This document shows, piece after piece, positions 7,230 to 13,726 of a DNA stretch of 19,339 bases. The stretch's first letter is position 1; every line of letters starts with the position of its first letter. Source of the DNA: Lachnospiraceae bacterium. Its GTDB lineage: Bacteria > Bacillota_A > Clostridia > Lachnospirales > Lachnospiraceae. Location: the NCBI GenBank assembly GCA_024691045.1, contig JAILOC010000059.1:1-19339 (forward strand), written 5' to 3'. The notes under the pieces are model-generated. The model searched no databases and was not told where the DNA came from. It saw only the letters and a list, made by a program, of their open reading frames with translations. Made by a program: the position numbers and the translations under genes.

Positions 7230-8348
7230 ATGAATAAGATCGCTACTTCCAAATTAAAACCGGGAATGGTTGTCGGAAGCGATGTTCTTAACTACGATAA
7301 CAAGACGGTCGTTGCAAAAGGAACCAAGCTGTCACAGACTCTTATTACGAGACTTGAGCTTTACGGTATCCTCAGTATTTATGTTGAAGATGAAGTGCCC
7401 GAAAGTGCAGTTCCCGAGCCGGAAGATACTTCTTCCGACATCTTCCCTGTCCTGCCGGAAGCGGAAGATGAGCAGACCAATTATGAGAAGATCAGGGATA
7501 CCCAGCTTTTCAAAGAGTTCAAGGCAGATTACGAAGAGGGCAGGAAATCGCTTGAGTTCCACGTAAGCGAAATGGTAGACAAGAACGTCGAAGTGGATCC
7601 CGTTCTTCTTCTCGAGAAACCGCTTGAGATGATCTCCAAAGCGGGTTCGAGGGTTTCCGTTATAGACATGCTCCATGCGATGAGAGGATTCGATGATTCG
7701 ACCTTTGCACATTGCATGAACGTTTCACTTCTCAACTTTGTCGTTGCCGGCTGGCTCAGATGGAGCAAGCAGGATCAGGAAATGGCAATGATGTGCGGAA
7801 TCCTTTTTGATATCGGTAAAATAAGAGTTCCCAGGGAAGTGCTCAACAAGGTGGAGCCTCTTACCGAAAGCGAACTCATAGAAGTAAAGCATCACGCCGA
7901 GCACGGATACAGGATGCTCAAGGATAAGAATCTTCCGGAGCATATCAAGACAACCGCGATCATGCACCATGAAAGATTCGACGGAAGCGGATACCCTCTC
8001 AGGATACATGGCGATAAGGCCGACAGGTTTGCACGGCTTACGGCGGTCACGGATGTATATGATGCGATGACCAGCGCGAGGGTTTACAGGGATCCAATCT
8101 GTCCCTTCAGGGTTGTAGAGATATTCGAAGAGGAGGGACTTGAAAAGTACGATCCCGACATCATAATGACCTTCCTCAAGAACGTTACATATACTTATAT
8201 TCAGAATACCTGCAGGCTTTCTGACGGAAGAACAGGGACGATAATAATGCAGAATCCCGGCCAGTACTCAAGACCCGTCGTAAAGTGCGGAAACGAATTC
8301 ATCGATCTGAATAAGCGCAGGGAGCTTAAGATCGTTGAACTTACCTGA
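7230..8348 (+). CDS. HD-GYP domain protein with altered HD motif
   Basis: This is a 372-residue cytoplasmic protein. The start is ATG 7230 behind GGGAGG (7216-7221). Residues 1-55 form the N-terminal region common in clostridial HD-GYP proteins (KLKPGMVVGSDVLN, VVAKGTKLSQTLITRL), followed by an acidic linker (about 54-85). The HD-GYP domain spans about 145-330: H161, then ILFDIGKI (191-198), H222, HHERFDGSGYP (246-256) and TDVYDAM. HD-GYP enzymes hydrolyse the second messenger c-di-GMP using a metal centre. Here the His of the HD signature is Phe193 (codon TTT 7806-7808), while Asp194 and the other ligand positions remain. Activity may be altered or lost, and the protein might act as a c-di-GMP receptor; that is inference. 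It follows prfB after 41 bases and is closed by a strong terminator. Confidence 0.9.
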   Translation: MNKIATSKLKPGMVVGSDVLNYDNKTVVAKGTKLSQTLITRLELYGILSIYVEDEVPESAVPEPEDTSSDIFPVLPEAEDEQTNYEKIRDTQLFKEFKADYEEGRKSLEFHVSEMVDKNVEVDPVLLLEKPLEMISKAGSRVSVIDMLHAMRGFDDSTFAHCMNVSLLNFVVAGWLRWSKQDQEMAMMCGILFDIGKIRVPREVLNKVEPLTESELIEVKHHAEHGYRMLKDKNLPEHIKTTAIMHHERFDGSGYPLRIHGDKADRFARLTAVTDVYDAMTSARVYRDPICPFRVVEIFEEEGLEKYDPDIIMTFLKNVTYTYIQNTCRLSDGRTGTIIMQNPGQYSRPVVKCGNEFIDLNKRRELKIVELT

Positions 8349-8372
8349 TGAGGAAACCCGATCAAAAAAATC

Positions 8373-8402
8373 AACCCGGCCATATGGCCGGGTTATTATT
8401 TT
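8373..8402. terminator. Bidirectional intrinsic terminator
   Basis: A perfect 9-bp stem has arms AACCCGGCC (8373-8381) and GGCCGGGTT (8386-8394) around the loop ATAT. A T-rich tail follows on the plus strand, and an A7 run (8364-8370) gives a T7 tail on the minus strand. It separates the convergent HD-GYP and DUF975 genes. Confidence 0.92.
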
Positions 8403-8428
8403 GCAGATGTATTATGTTTGCAGACCGT

Positions 8429-9202
8429 TCAGCAGTTCTCCGGATTCATAAGGTTCAGGAAGAAAAGCGCTCTGCTCTCATTAATTATCGGATAGATCCA
8501 GGTGAAGCCTATGCCGAGTGAGAGGATTCCGAGAATGTACATCGGGATGAACAGAAGATCCAGCGCCAAAAACCTCAGCCTGTTTCCGGTCATTTTCTGC
8601 CTTGCTATCCTGAGTACTTTGCCTGCGGAATAGCTCGGAAAATCAAGCATGACAAAGAATGCTATCCCATATGTCAGGTGGATATAAACAGAACCCAGGC
8701 CGGCTGCGGCAAGGAGACCGATTGAAATAAAGAGCCATTTGGGATCGGACGAGCGGATATACAGTTCCGATACGATGTTAAAAGGTATCGATGTTACCAG
8801 CGAAGGAAGCAGGAGAAATGCCGATACCTTGAAAACTTCGGACGGGCTTTCGCGAAAACCCCTGAAGATATCCGCCGTCTGCGCATCTCGGCCCGTGGAT
8901 ATGTTCAGGTAATACAGACATATTCCGCAATTGAACATTTCCGCTATCACGCCCAGGAGCATTGCGATAAGTGAGGTGAGGGCAGTATAGATCATATCAG
9001 CCGTATTATCCGAATTGATCGATGAAAAATAAGGGACCTTCAGTAATACGGTCGCAAGAATGCTTCCGGCATAGGAAATGAGATATATCCATATAAAATA
9101 CGAGAGAGTCATCATAGCTGCTCCCCCGTATCTGCCCGCCATCACAGAAAGCGCTTTGGTTTTGAGTTCACCGGATGAACGGTATTCAGATTGCTGCGTC
9201 AA
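8429..9202 (-). CDS. DUF975 family integral membrane protein
   Basis: This is a 257-residue protein with about five or six hydrophobic segments (near residues 28-54, 72-98, 124-146, 156-188 and 211-237). It fits DUF975: an N-terminal ELKTKALSVMAGRYGGA motif, a NISTGRDAQTADIFRGF cytoplasmic loop, and the C-terminal LSLGIGFTWIYPIINESRALFFLNL signature. The function of the family is unknown. The start is taken as TTG 9200-9202 because GAGGG lies about 8 bases upstream and the next ATG would remove the conserved N-terminal motif. The TTG lies inside the last codons of the upstream gene (17-base overlap), which implies translational coupling. It is the last gene of a three-gene minus-strand operon. 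Confidence 0.8.
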   Translation of the reverse strand: MTQQSEYRSSGELKTKALSVMAGRYGGAAMMTLSYFIWIYLISYAGSILATVLLKVPYFSSINSDNTADMIYTALTSLIAMLLGVIAEMFNCGICLYYLNISTGRDAQTADIFRGFRESPSEVFKVSAFLLLPSLVTSIPFNIVSELYIRSSDPKWLFISIGLLAAAGLGSVYIHLTYGIAFFVMLDFPSYSAGKVLRIARQKMTGNRLRFLALDLLFIPMYILGILSLGIGFTWIYPIINESRALFFLNLMNPENC

Positions 9203-9677
9203 AATTCATTCCCTCAGTGGCCTGTTTGTGAAGGCTCTTCATATTCTGCTGATAAGGATTCTTTTCCGAAGGATAGGCAATCCTTGTCTTGGTCGTGCCT
9301 CCCGAGATATATGTGCATCCGCATTCCGGGCAAATAGCCGTGTGGAGCGATACCGATGCCTGAAGCACCTTGCCTCCGTCTTTGGATGCCTTACTGTATG
9401 CGTTGGAAACGTGCTCCTGCTCGTGGGCACGGACCCTTGATCCCGCCTCGGTTGGAGACATATGCTGTGCGGTCTTGAACGAGACATTCTCATCGGAGCC
9501 GTCTTTATATTTTCTTTCCTTACAGGTTTTGCATTCGGATTTGCTGACCTTGCCCGGTCTTCCCGTCTTAAGCGCGGATTCCTCCATGGGAGAGACTGTT
9601 GGCCCTGCGATCCTTCTGACCTGAGACTCACTGAAGCCGGGTATTCTGTCAGCTATCGATTTAACGGATAGATTCAT
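9186..9677 (-). CDS. Putative zincin-like protein with HEQEH motif and cysteine pairs
   Basis: This is a 163-residue soluble protein with no signal peptide. The start ATG 9677 has an excellent AAGGAGG ribosome binding site. It contains HEQEH (residues 85-89), which matches the HExxH zinc metalloprotease pattern, within SRVRAHEQEHVSNAY. Two cysteine pairs flank it: CKTC (49-52) and CPECGC (116-121), which could bind a structural metal. The RAHEQEH context recalls SprA-related putative metalloproteases; similar small proteins occur in clostridia, but none is characterised to my knowledge. It overlaps the upstream gene by ATGA (9674-9677) and the downstream DUF975 gene by 17 bases. Proteolytic activity is a guess from one motif. 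Confidence 0.75.
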   Translation of the reverse strand: MNLSVKSIADRIPGFSESQVRRIAGPTVSPMEESALKTGRPGKVSKSECKTCKERKYKDGSDENVSFKTAQHMSPTEAGSRVRAHEQEHVSNAYSKASKDGGKVLQASVSLHTAICPECGCTYISGGTTKTRIAYPSEKNPYQQNMKSLHKQATEGMNFDAAI

Positions 9678-10051
9678 AATGAGCCTCCTTTCGAAGGGAA
9701 TGCGGGATAAACCGGCATTTCGATCCCATAGCGGGCATACATGCGGCTTACCTCTTCAAGTACAGAAGGGTCGGTCATAAGCGTATATACGGAATAAGCG
9801 GTTATTAACGCTCCCGTAATCATTGAGATCACGGAAAGAATCGCTCCTGTAAGAGCCATTTTGCCGAGGGGCTCTTTATCCTTGCGGCTGAGCAGGGCAA
9901 ATAAGATCCCGAGAGCTCCGAAAGGTATCGCCAGAATCCCTGTGCAGAGCAGGATCATTGATATGATGCTCATCACAAGGGATGCCGTTTCAAAAGCGTG
10001 TCTTCCCTTGTCGGGATTGTAATTTTTGTAGGGCGAATCAACTGTCATCAT
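9674..10051 (-). CDS. Small two-to-three-TM protein, DUF4190-like
   Basis: This is a 125-residue protein. A polar N-terminus (residues 1-20) precedes hydrophobic segments at about 22-54 and 64-92, with a short charged linker SRKDKEPLGK between them. The pattern ASLVMSIISM, GILAIPFGALGILFALLSR, GKMALTGAILSVISM matches DUF4190-type membrane proteins. There are two adjacent ATG codons (10051 and 10048). A weak GGTGAGA lies only 2 bases before the first, so the second is the likelier start. The stop overlaps the next start (ATGA). It is the first gene of the three-gene minus-strand operon. Function is unknown; the operon layout suggests it works with the HEQEH and DUF975 proteins at the membrane. 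Confidence 0.75.
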   Translation of the reverse strand: MMTVDSPYKNYNPDKGRHAFETASLVMSIISMILLCTGILAIPFGALGILFALLSRKDKEPLGKMALTGAILSVISMITGALITAYSVYTLMTDPSVLEEVSRMYARYGIEMPVYPAFPSKGGSL

Positions 10052-10080
10052 TTCTCACCGCAAAGTCTGTATTTACTTAG

Positions 10081-10109
10081 AATTTATCATTATTTGCGGG
10101 CTATTGCAA
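10081..10109 (-). promoter_or_regulatory. Probable promoter of the three-gene minus operon
   Basis: On the minus strand TTGCAA (10104-10109), a 17-base spacer and TAAATT (10081-10086) form a moderate sigma-A promoter. The -35 hexamer is its own reverse complement and is also the best -35 box for the divergent ribU promoter. Confidence 0.5.
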
Positions 10110-10132
10110 TAACTGCGCACTTGTACTATAAT
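10104..10132 (+). promoter_or_regulatory. Sigma-A promoter of the FMN riboswitch-ribU unit
   Basis: TTGCAA (10104-10109), a 17-base spacer and a consensus TATAAT (10127-10132) put the start point near 10139, just ahead of the riboswitch. The -35 hexamer is shared with the divergent operon. Confidence 0.75.
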
Positions 10133-10142
10133 CTGTTCGTTG

Positions 10143-10304
10143 ACTTCAGGGCAGGGTGCAACTCCCTACTGGCGGTGAAGGAGCAGCGCAAGGTCAAGCG
10201 CACCTCTTACAGTCCGCGAACCCGCAAAGACGGGCCGAACCGGTGAAATTCCGGTACCAACGGTGAATGACCGTATGTATGGTCTCAAGTCCGGATGAAA
10301 GAAG
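10143..10304 (+). ncRNA. FMN riboswitch (RFN element)
   Basis: The leader holds the conserved RFN blocks in order: CAGGGCAGGGTGCAACTCCCT, GGCGGTGAAGGAG, AGTCCGCGAACC, AACCGGTGAAATTCCGGTACC and AGTCCGGATGAAAGAAG. The P1 arms are CTTC (10144-10147) and GAAG (10301-10304). This RNA binds FMN and lowers expression of riboflavin synthesis or uptake genes. The 3' P1 arm runs straight into the AAGGAGG ribosome binding site (10302-10308) of ribU. There is no room for a terminator hairpin before the ATG at 10317, so control is probably at translation initiation. Confidence 0.96.
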
Positions 10305-10316
10305 GAGGAAAAGAAT

Positions 10317-11081
10317 ATGAAAGACCTGTTTAATCAGGTAGCGTCGAATGCTCTGTATGTGGTAAGCTTTGTTCTTATCATTGCAGGGCTGTTTGTTTTT
10401 GCGGTTATAGCCGAGAAGGTGATCCAGAGAAAGAACGGCATAACCGATAAGACTTCCGCTGCAAGAAGAGCGGCGTGTGTCGGACTTTTGTCGGCTCTGT
10501 CGGCGATCCTTATGCTTTTTGAGATCCCGATGCCCTTTGCTCCGACATTCTATAAGCTGGACATGAGTGAGCTTCCCGTTCTTATCGGAGCATATGCATT
10601 CGGTCCCGCAGCAGGAATCATGATCGAGTTCATCAAGATCGTTCTCAAACTTTTCATGAAGGGAACATCCACCGCATTTGTCGGTGAGGTTGCAAACTTC
10701 TGTGTCGGAGCTTCGTTCATTCTTCCCGCATCGATCATCTACTATGCAAGGAAGAACAGAAAGACCGCTACTCTTTCATGCCTTGTTGGTACGATCTGCA
10801 TCACTATCTTCGGAACCGTGTTCAATGCGGTATATCTGCTTCCCGCATTTGCCAAGCTTTACGGAATACCGCTTGAGGTTATCTTTGCGATGGGTAGCGA
10901 GGTCAATCCTTTCGCGGGCAACAATATCTACAGCTTCGTATTTGCCTGCGTTGCACCCTTAAACCTCATTAAGGGAAGCCTCAATTCGCTCCTTACTCTT
11001 CTTGTTTACAAGAAGATCAGCCCCGTATTAAAAGGCGCGGGCATTCAAGCCGAGCTGGTCAAGGAAACGGTAAAGCAGTAA
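10317..11081 (+). CDS. ribU: Riboflavin ECF transporter substrate-binding subunit RibU
   Basis: This is a 254-residue membrane protein, the S-component that captures riboflavin and works with a shared ECF energising module (EcfT and two ATPases) encoded elsewhere. The family core is clear: FYKLDMSELPVLIGAYAFGP (about residues 78-97), GIMIEFIKIVLKLFMKGT, AFVGEVANF, then further membrane segments with NAVYLLPAF. The FMN riboswitch directly upstream independently supports the riboflavin role. Oddly, an extra N-terminal segment with its own membrane helix (about residues 12-33) and a basic linker precede the core, making it about 45 residues longer than typical RibU. The start ATG 10317 follows AAGGAGG. 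The gene is monocistronic, with a strong terminator after it. Confidence 0.93.
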   Translation: MKDLFNQVASNALYVVSFVLIIAGLFVFAVIAEKVIQRKNGITDKTSAARRAACVGLLSALSAILMLFEIPMPFAPTFYKLDMSELPVLIGAYAFGPAAGIMIEFIKIVLKLFMKGTSTAFVGEVANFCVGASFILPASIIYYARKNRKTATLSCLVGTICITIFGTVFNAVYLLPAFAKLYGIPLEVIFAMGSEVNPFAGNNIYSFVFACVAPLNLIKGSLNSLLTLLVYKKISPVLKGAGIQAELVKETVKQ

Positions 11082-11117
11082 CTGTTGATCAACCCTGAAT
11101 AATCAACCGAGAAAAGG

Positions 11118-11150
11118 ATGTGCGGCACAGCGGTGCCGCACATTGTTTTT
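11118..11150 (+). terminator. Intrinsic terminator of ribU
   Basis: A perfect 11-bp stem has arms ATGTGCGGCAC (11118-11128) and GTGCCGCACAT (11133-11143) around AGCG. It is followed by TGTTTTT. Confidence 0.95.
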
Positions 11151-11202
11151 AGGACGCAAAATGTGTTATTTTATTTGAGAATCTTTTATTCGGAGGACCG
11201 GC

Positions 11203-12249
11203 TTGAAAAGAAAGAGCAAGGCCTTAAATTCAATAGTGATCATGATCACTACGGCGGTGATAATTGCTCTCACCGGCGCACTGGTCGTTAACTTTATCTC
11301 GTACAGCCGCAGGTTCGGATCGGCTGAGGCAAAAGTGTCCTACGGTCATTACTATGCAATGATCACCGTTAATTCGGATTCTTCTTTCTGGCAGTCCGTA
11401 TATGCGGCAGCAAGGACTTCCGCCGAGGAACACGGTGATTATGTTGAAATGATCTCCGAGAATCTGTCGAGGGATTATTCCAAATATGAGCTTATGGAGA
11501 TCGCCATAGCATCCGGTGTGGACGGAATAATAGTTTCCGCCGATGAGAGCGAGCGTATGACCGAGCTTATCAATGCTGCGGCATCGAAGGGAATAGGCGT
11601 CGTTACTCTTTATTCCGACAACACATCCTCCGACAGACTAAGCTTTGTCGGTATCAGTAATAACGATCTCGGAAAGCTTTACGGTGAACTTATCCTTCGT
11701 CTTGCGACGGAAAGAGTGTACACGACAGATACGATAGATGCAGTTATACTGGTCGATGCGGGTTCCGTAAGTACGGGACAGAATGTCGTCCTCAGCGCTG
11801 TTCAGGAAGCCATTGACGGGGAAAGCGAAGAGACAAAATACCTTCATCCTCCCATCGAGATCTCGACATATACTGTAGATCCGACTAATGAGTATTCCGC
11901 GGAAGAATCCATCAAAGGTCTTCTTTTGAGGGAAAGAAGCACTCTTCCCGAGATTGTCGTATGTCTCGGAGAACTTGATACTGTCGCGGTATATCAGATG
12001 GTAGTCGATTACAATGAAGTAGGTCTTGTTGACATCCTCGGATACTATGATTCCGAAGTAATCCTTAACGGTATCGACAGGGGAGTTATATATGCTACGA
12101 TATCTGCCGATACTTCACAGATGGGAGCATCAAGCATAGATGCGCTCACGGAGTATTTCGATTACGGATATACCAACCAGTATTCGACTGCGGGAATATC
12201 CATCATAACCAAAGACAGGGAAGATCTGCAGGAAGGAGGTGCACCGTGA
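11203..12249 (+). CDS. Membrane-anchored sugar-binding sensor protein (XylFII-like role)
   Basis: This is a 348-residue periplasmic-binding-protein-like protein (Peripla_BP_4 type). A single N-terminal membrane helix (about residues 11-34) is followed by the binding domain from about residue 48. There is no lipobox cysteine and no clear signal-peptide cleavage site, so it should stay anchored with its domain outside. Motifs include MITVNSDSSFWQSVYAAA, GVDGIIVSADESE and DRLSFVGISNNDLG. The start is TTG 11203 behind CGGAGG. It overlaps the kinase gene by GTGA (12246-12249), so the two are translated together. In clostridia a membrane-anchored xylose-binding protein (XylFII) senses sugar for a LytS-type kinase, and this gene occupies the same position. 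The ligand is not assured: its ribose/ABC-sensor-like sequence is not close to XylF. No convincing promoter is seen in 11151-11202. Confidence 0.85.
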   Translation: MKRKSKALNSIVIMITTAVIIALTGALVVNFISYSRRFGSAEAKVSYGHYYAMITVNSDSSFWQSVYAAARTSAEEHGDYVEMISENLSRDYSKYELMEIAIASGVDGIIVSADESERMTELINAAASKGIGVVTLYSDNTSSDRLSFVGISNNDLGKLYGELILRLATERVYTTDTIDAVILVDAGSVSTGQNVVLSAVQEAIDGESEETKYLHPPIEISTYTVDPTNEYSAEESIKGLLLRERSTLPEIVVCLGELDTVAVYQMVVDYNEVGLVDILGYYDSEVILNGIDRGVIYATISADTSQMGASSIDALTEYFDYGYTNQYSTAGISIITKDREDLQEGGAP

Positions 12250-13724
12250 TCGCACGGTTCAGAAACCTTTCGCTGCAGATAAAAATGACAGCCATATCGC
12301 TTATCGCGAACCTCTTCGTGTTCGTCATCAATATCGTTCTCCTTGCCGGAATCAATATAATGAGCGGGCGTATAGACAATGTCTATAAGGAGAATATGAG
12401 GCTGAACGAACTGTCCGTTTCACTCGGCAATGTTCAGGATGCGATGACCGAATACCTCAATGCGAAGACGAGTGATTCGCTTGAGGAATATTACCGCTCT
12501 GCGCAGGTTTATTCCGATCAGGCGGAAGCTCTGTCCTCGGAAGTAACAGGAAGCCTTCCCGACAGGATGGAATATGCGATCCGCAACATTAGCTCGGAAT
12601 ATCTGTCCGAGGTCAGCGAGACCATCGAAGCCAAGCGCGGAAGAAATGTCGAAAAATACAGAAATCATTATGAAGAGGCCACCAAGCTTTACAGCTACAT
12701 CAATACATATATATACAGTCTCAATAATGAGCAGTTCAAGGAAAACTCCGAAAATTACAGGGAAATGATTTCGGCGTTCAAGACATTCGAGACGAGCGGA
12801 AACATGATCCTCATTGCCGTTATTATCGTCAATGCTCTTCTGATCATCAGACTTACCGCCAATCTAATCAGACCGCTTAAGCTTCTTGCCGGAAGGGCTG
12901 ATGAAGTAGGTAAGGGTAATTTCGATGTCGCACCTCTTACGGTTGAATCGGAAGACGAGGTCGGTGTCGTTACGCGCGCATTCAACCAGATGGTTGTAAG
13001 TATACAGAACTATATCAGACAGGTCAGGGAAAATGCCGAGACGGAGAGACAGCTGAAGGAAAAGGAGCTTCTGATGGAGGCACACCTCAAGGATGCACAG
13101 CTTAAGTATCTCCAGTCACAGATCAATCCGCACTTTCTGTTCAACACGCTCAATGCGGGCGCGCAGCTTGCAATGCTCGAGGGTGCGGACAGGACCAGCG
13201 AATATGTCCGCGTCATGGCGGAGTTTTTCAGATACAATGTTAAGAAGGGCTTCCAGACAGTTACTGTGGGCGAGGAACTTGAACTGGTAGATAATTATAT
13301 CTACATTCTGAACGTGCGTTTTTCCGGCGATATCATTTTTGAAAAAGACGTCAACAGTTCTCTTCTTAATGTAAAGATGCCGAGTATGATACTGCAGCCC
13401 CTTGTCGAAAACTGCGTCAACCACGGCATCAGGGATATGCTCGGTGAGGGCAGGATCAAGCTCAGCGTTTATCCGATGGATGATTATGCCTGCATCAGAA
13501 TTGAGGACAACGGCATCGGAATGAGTGAGGATACCATCGAAAAGCTTATGAACGGACAGCAGCCCGATCCTGACAAGAAGGAATCCAACGGCATCGGTAT
13601 GGATAATGTTATAGCGAGGCTCAAGCTCTTTTCCGAGAACGAGGACGTATTCGACATCTCGAGCGAGGGCGAGGGTAAGGGCACCAAATTTACGATCTAT
13701 CTTAAAAAAGGCGGAGACAATTAA
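12246..13724 (+). CDS. YesM/LytS-type sensor histidine kinase
   Basis: This is a 492-residue membrane kinase. It starts with GTG 12246, overlapping the previous stop, with GGAGG (12235-12239) upstream. Domains in order: membrane helix about 18-38, an extracellular helical region about 41-185, a second helix about 187-205, a HAMP domain about 207-260, coiled coil 260-285, then the His_kinase domain with QSQINPHFLFNTLN (phospho-acceptor H296). The ATP-binding domain has an N box (LVENCVNHGI, 386-395), DNGIGM (421-426) and SNGIGMDNV. It phosphorylates the response regulator encoded 2 bases downstream. The extracellular region is small and helical and has no sugar-binding fold, so ligand information probably comes from the coupled binding protein or proteins. 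Confidence 0.95.
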   Translation: MIARFRNLSLQIKMTAISLIANLFVFVINIVLLAGINIMSGRIDNVYKENMRLNELSVSLGNVQDAMTEYLNAKTSDSLEEYYRSAQVYSDQAEALSSEVTGSLPDRMEYAIRNISSEYLSEVSETIEAKRGRNVEKYRNHYEEATKLYSYINTYIYSLNNEQFKENSENYREMISAFKTFETSGNMILIAVIIVNALLIIRLTANLIRPLKLLAGRADEVGKGNFDVAPLTVESEDEVGVVTRAFNQMVVSIQNYIRQVRENAETERQLKEKELLMEAHLKDAQLKYLQSQINPHFLFNTLNAGAQLAMLEGADRTSEYVRVMAEFFRYNVKKGFQTVTVGEELELVDNYIYILNVRFSGDIIFEKDVNSSLLNVKMPSMILQPLVENCVNHGIRDMLGEGRIKLSVYPMDDYACIRIEDNGIGMSEDTIEKLMNGQQPDPDKKESNGIGMDNVIARLKLFSENEDVFDISSEGEGKGTKFTIYLKKGGDN

Positions 13725-13726
13725 TT

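Noticed and set aside
9998..10246. Open frame on the plus strand running into the riboswitch
   Set aside because: It overlaps the minus-strand gene start and the conserved FMN aptamer, whose structure explains the bases. It has no ribosome binding site.
11144..11172. Promoter for the sensor operon (TTGTTT with TTATTT)
   Set aside because: The -35 candidate overlaps the ribU terminator tail and both boxes match poorly. A promoter is expected here but cannot be identified with confidence.
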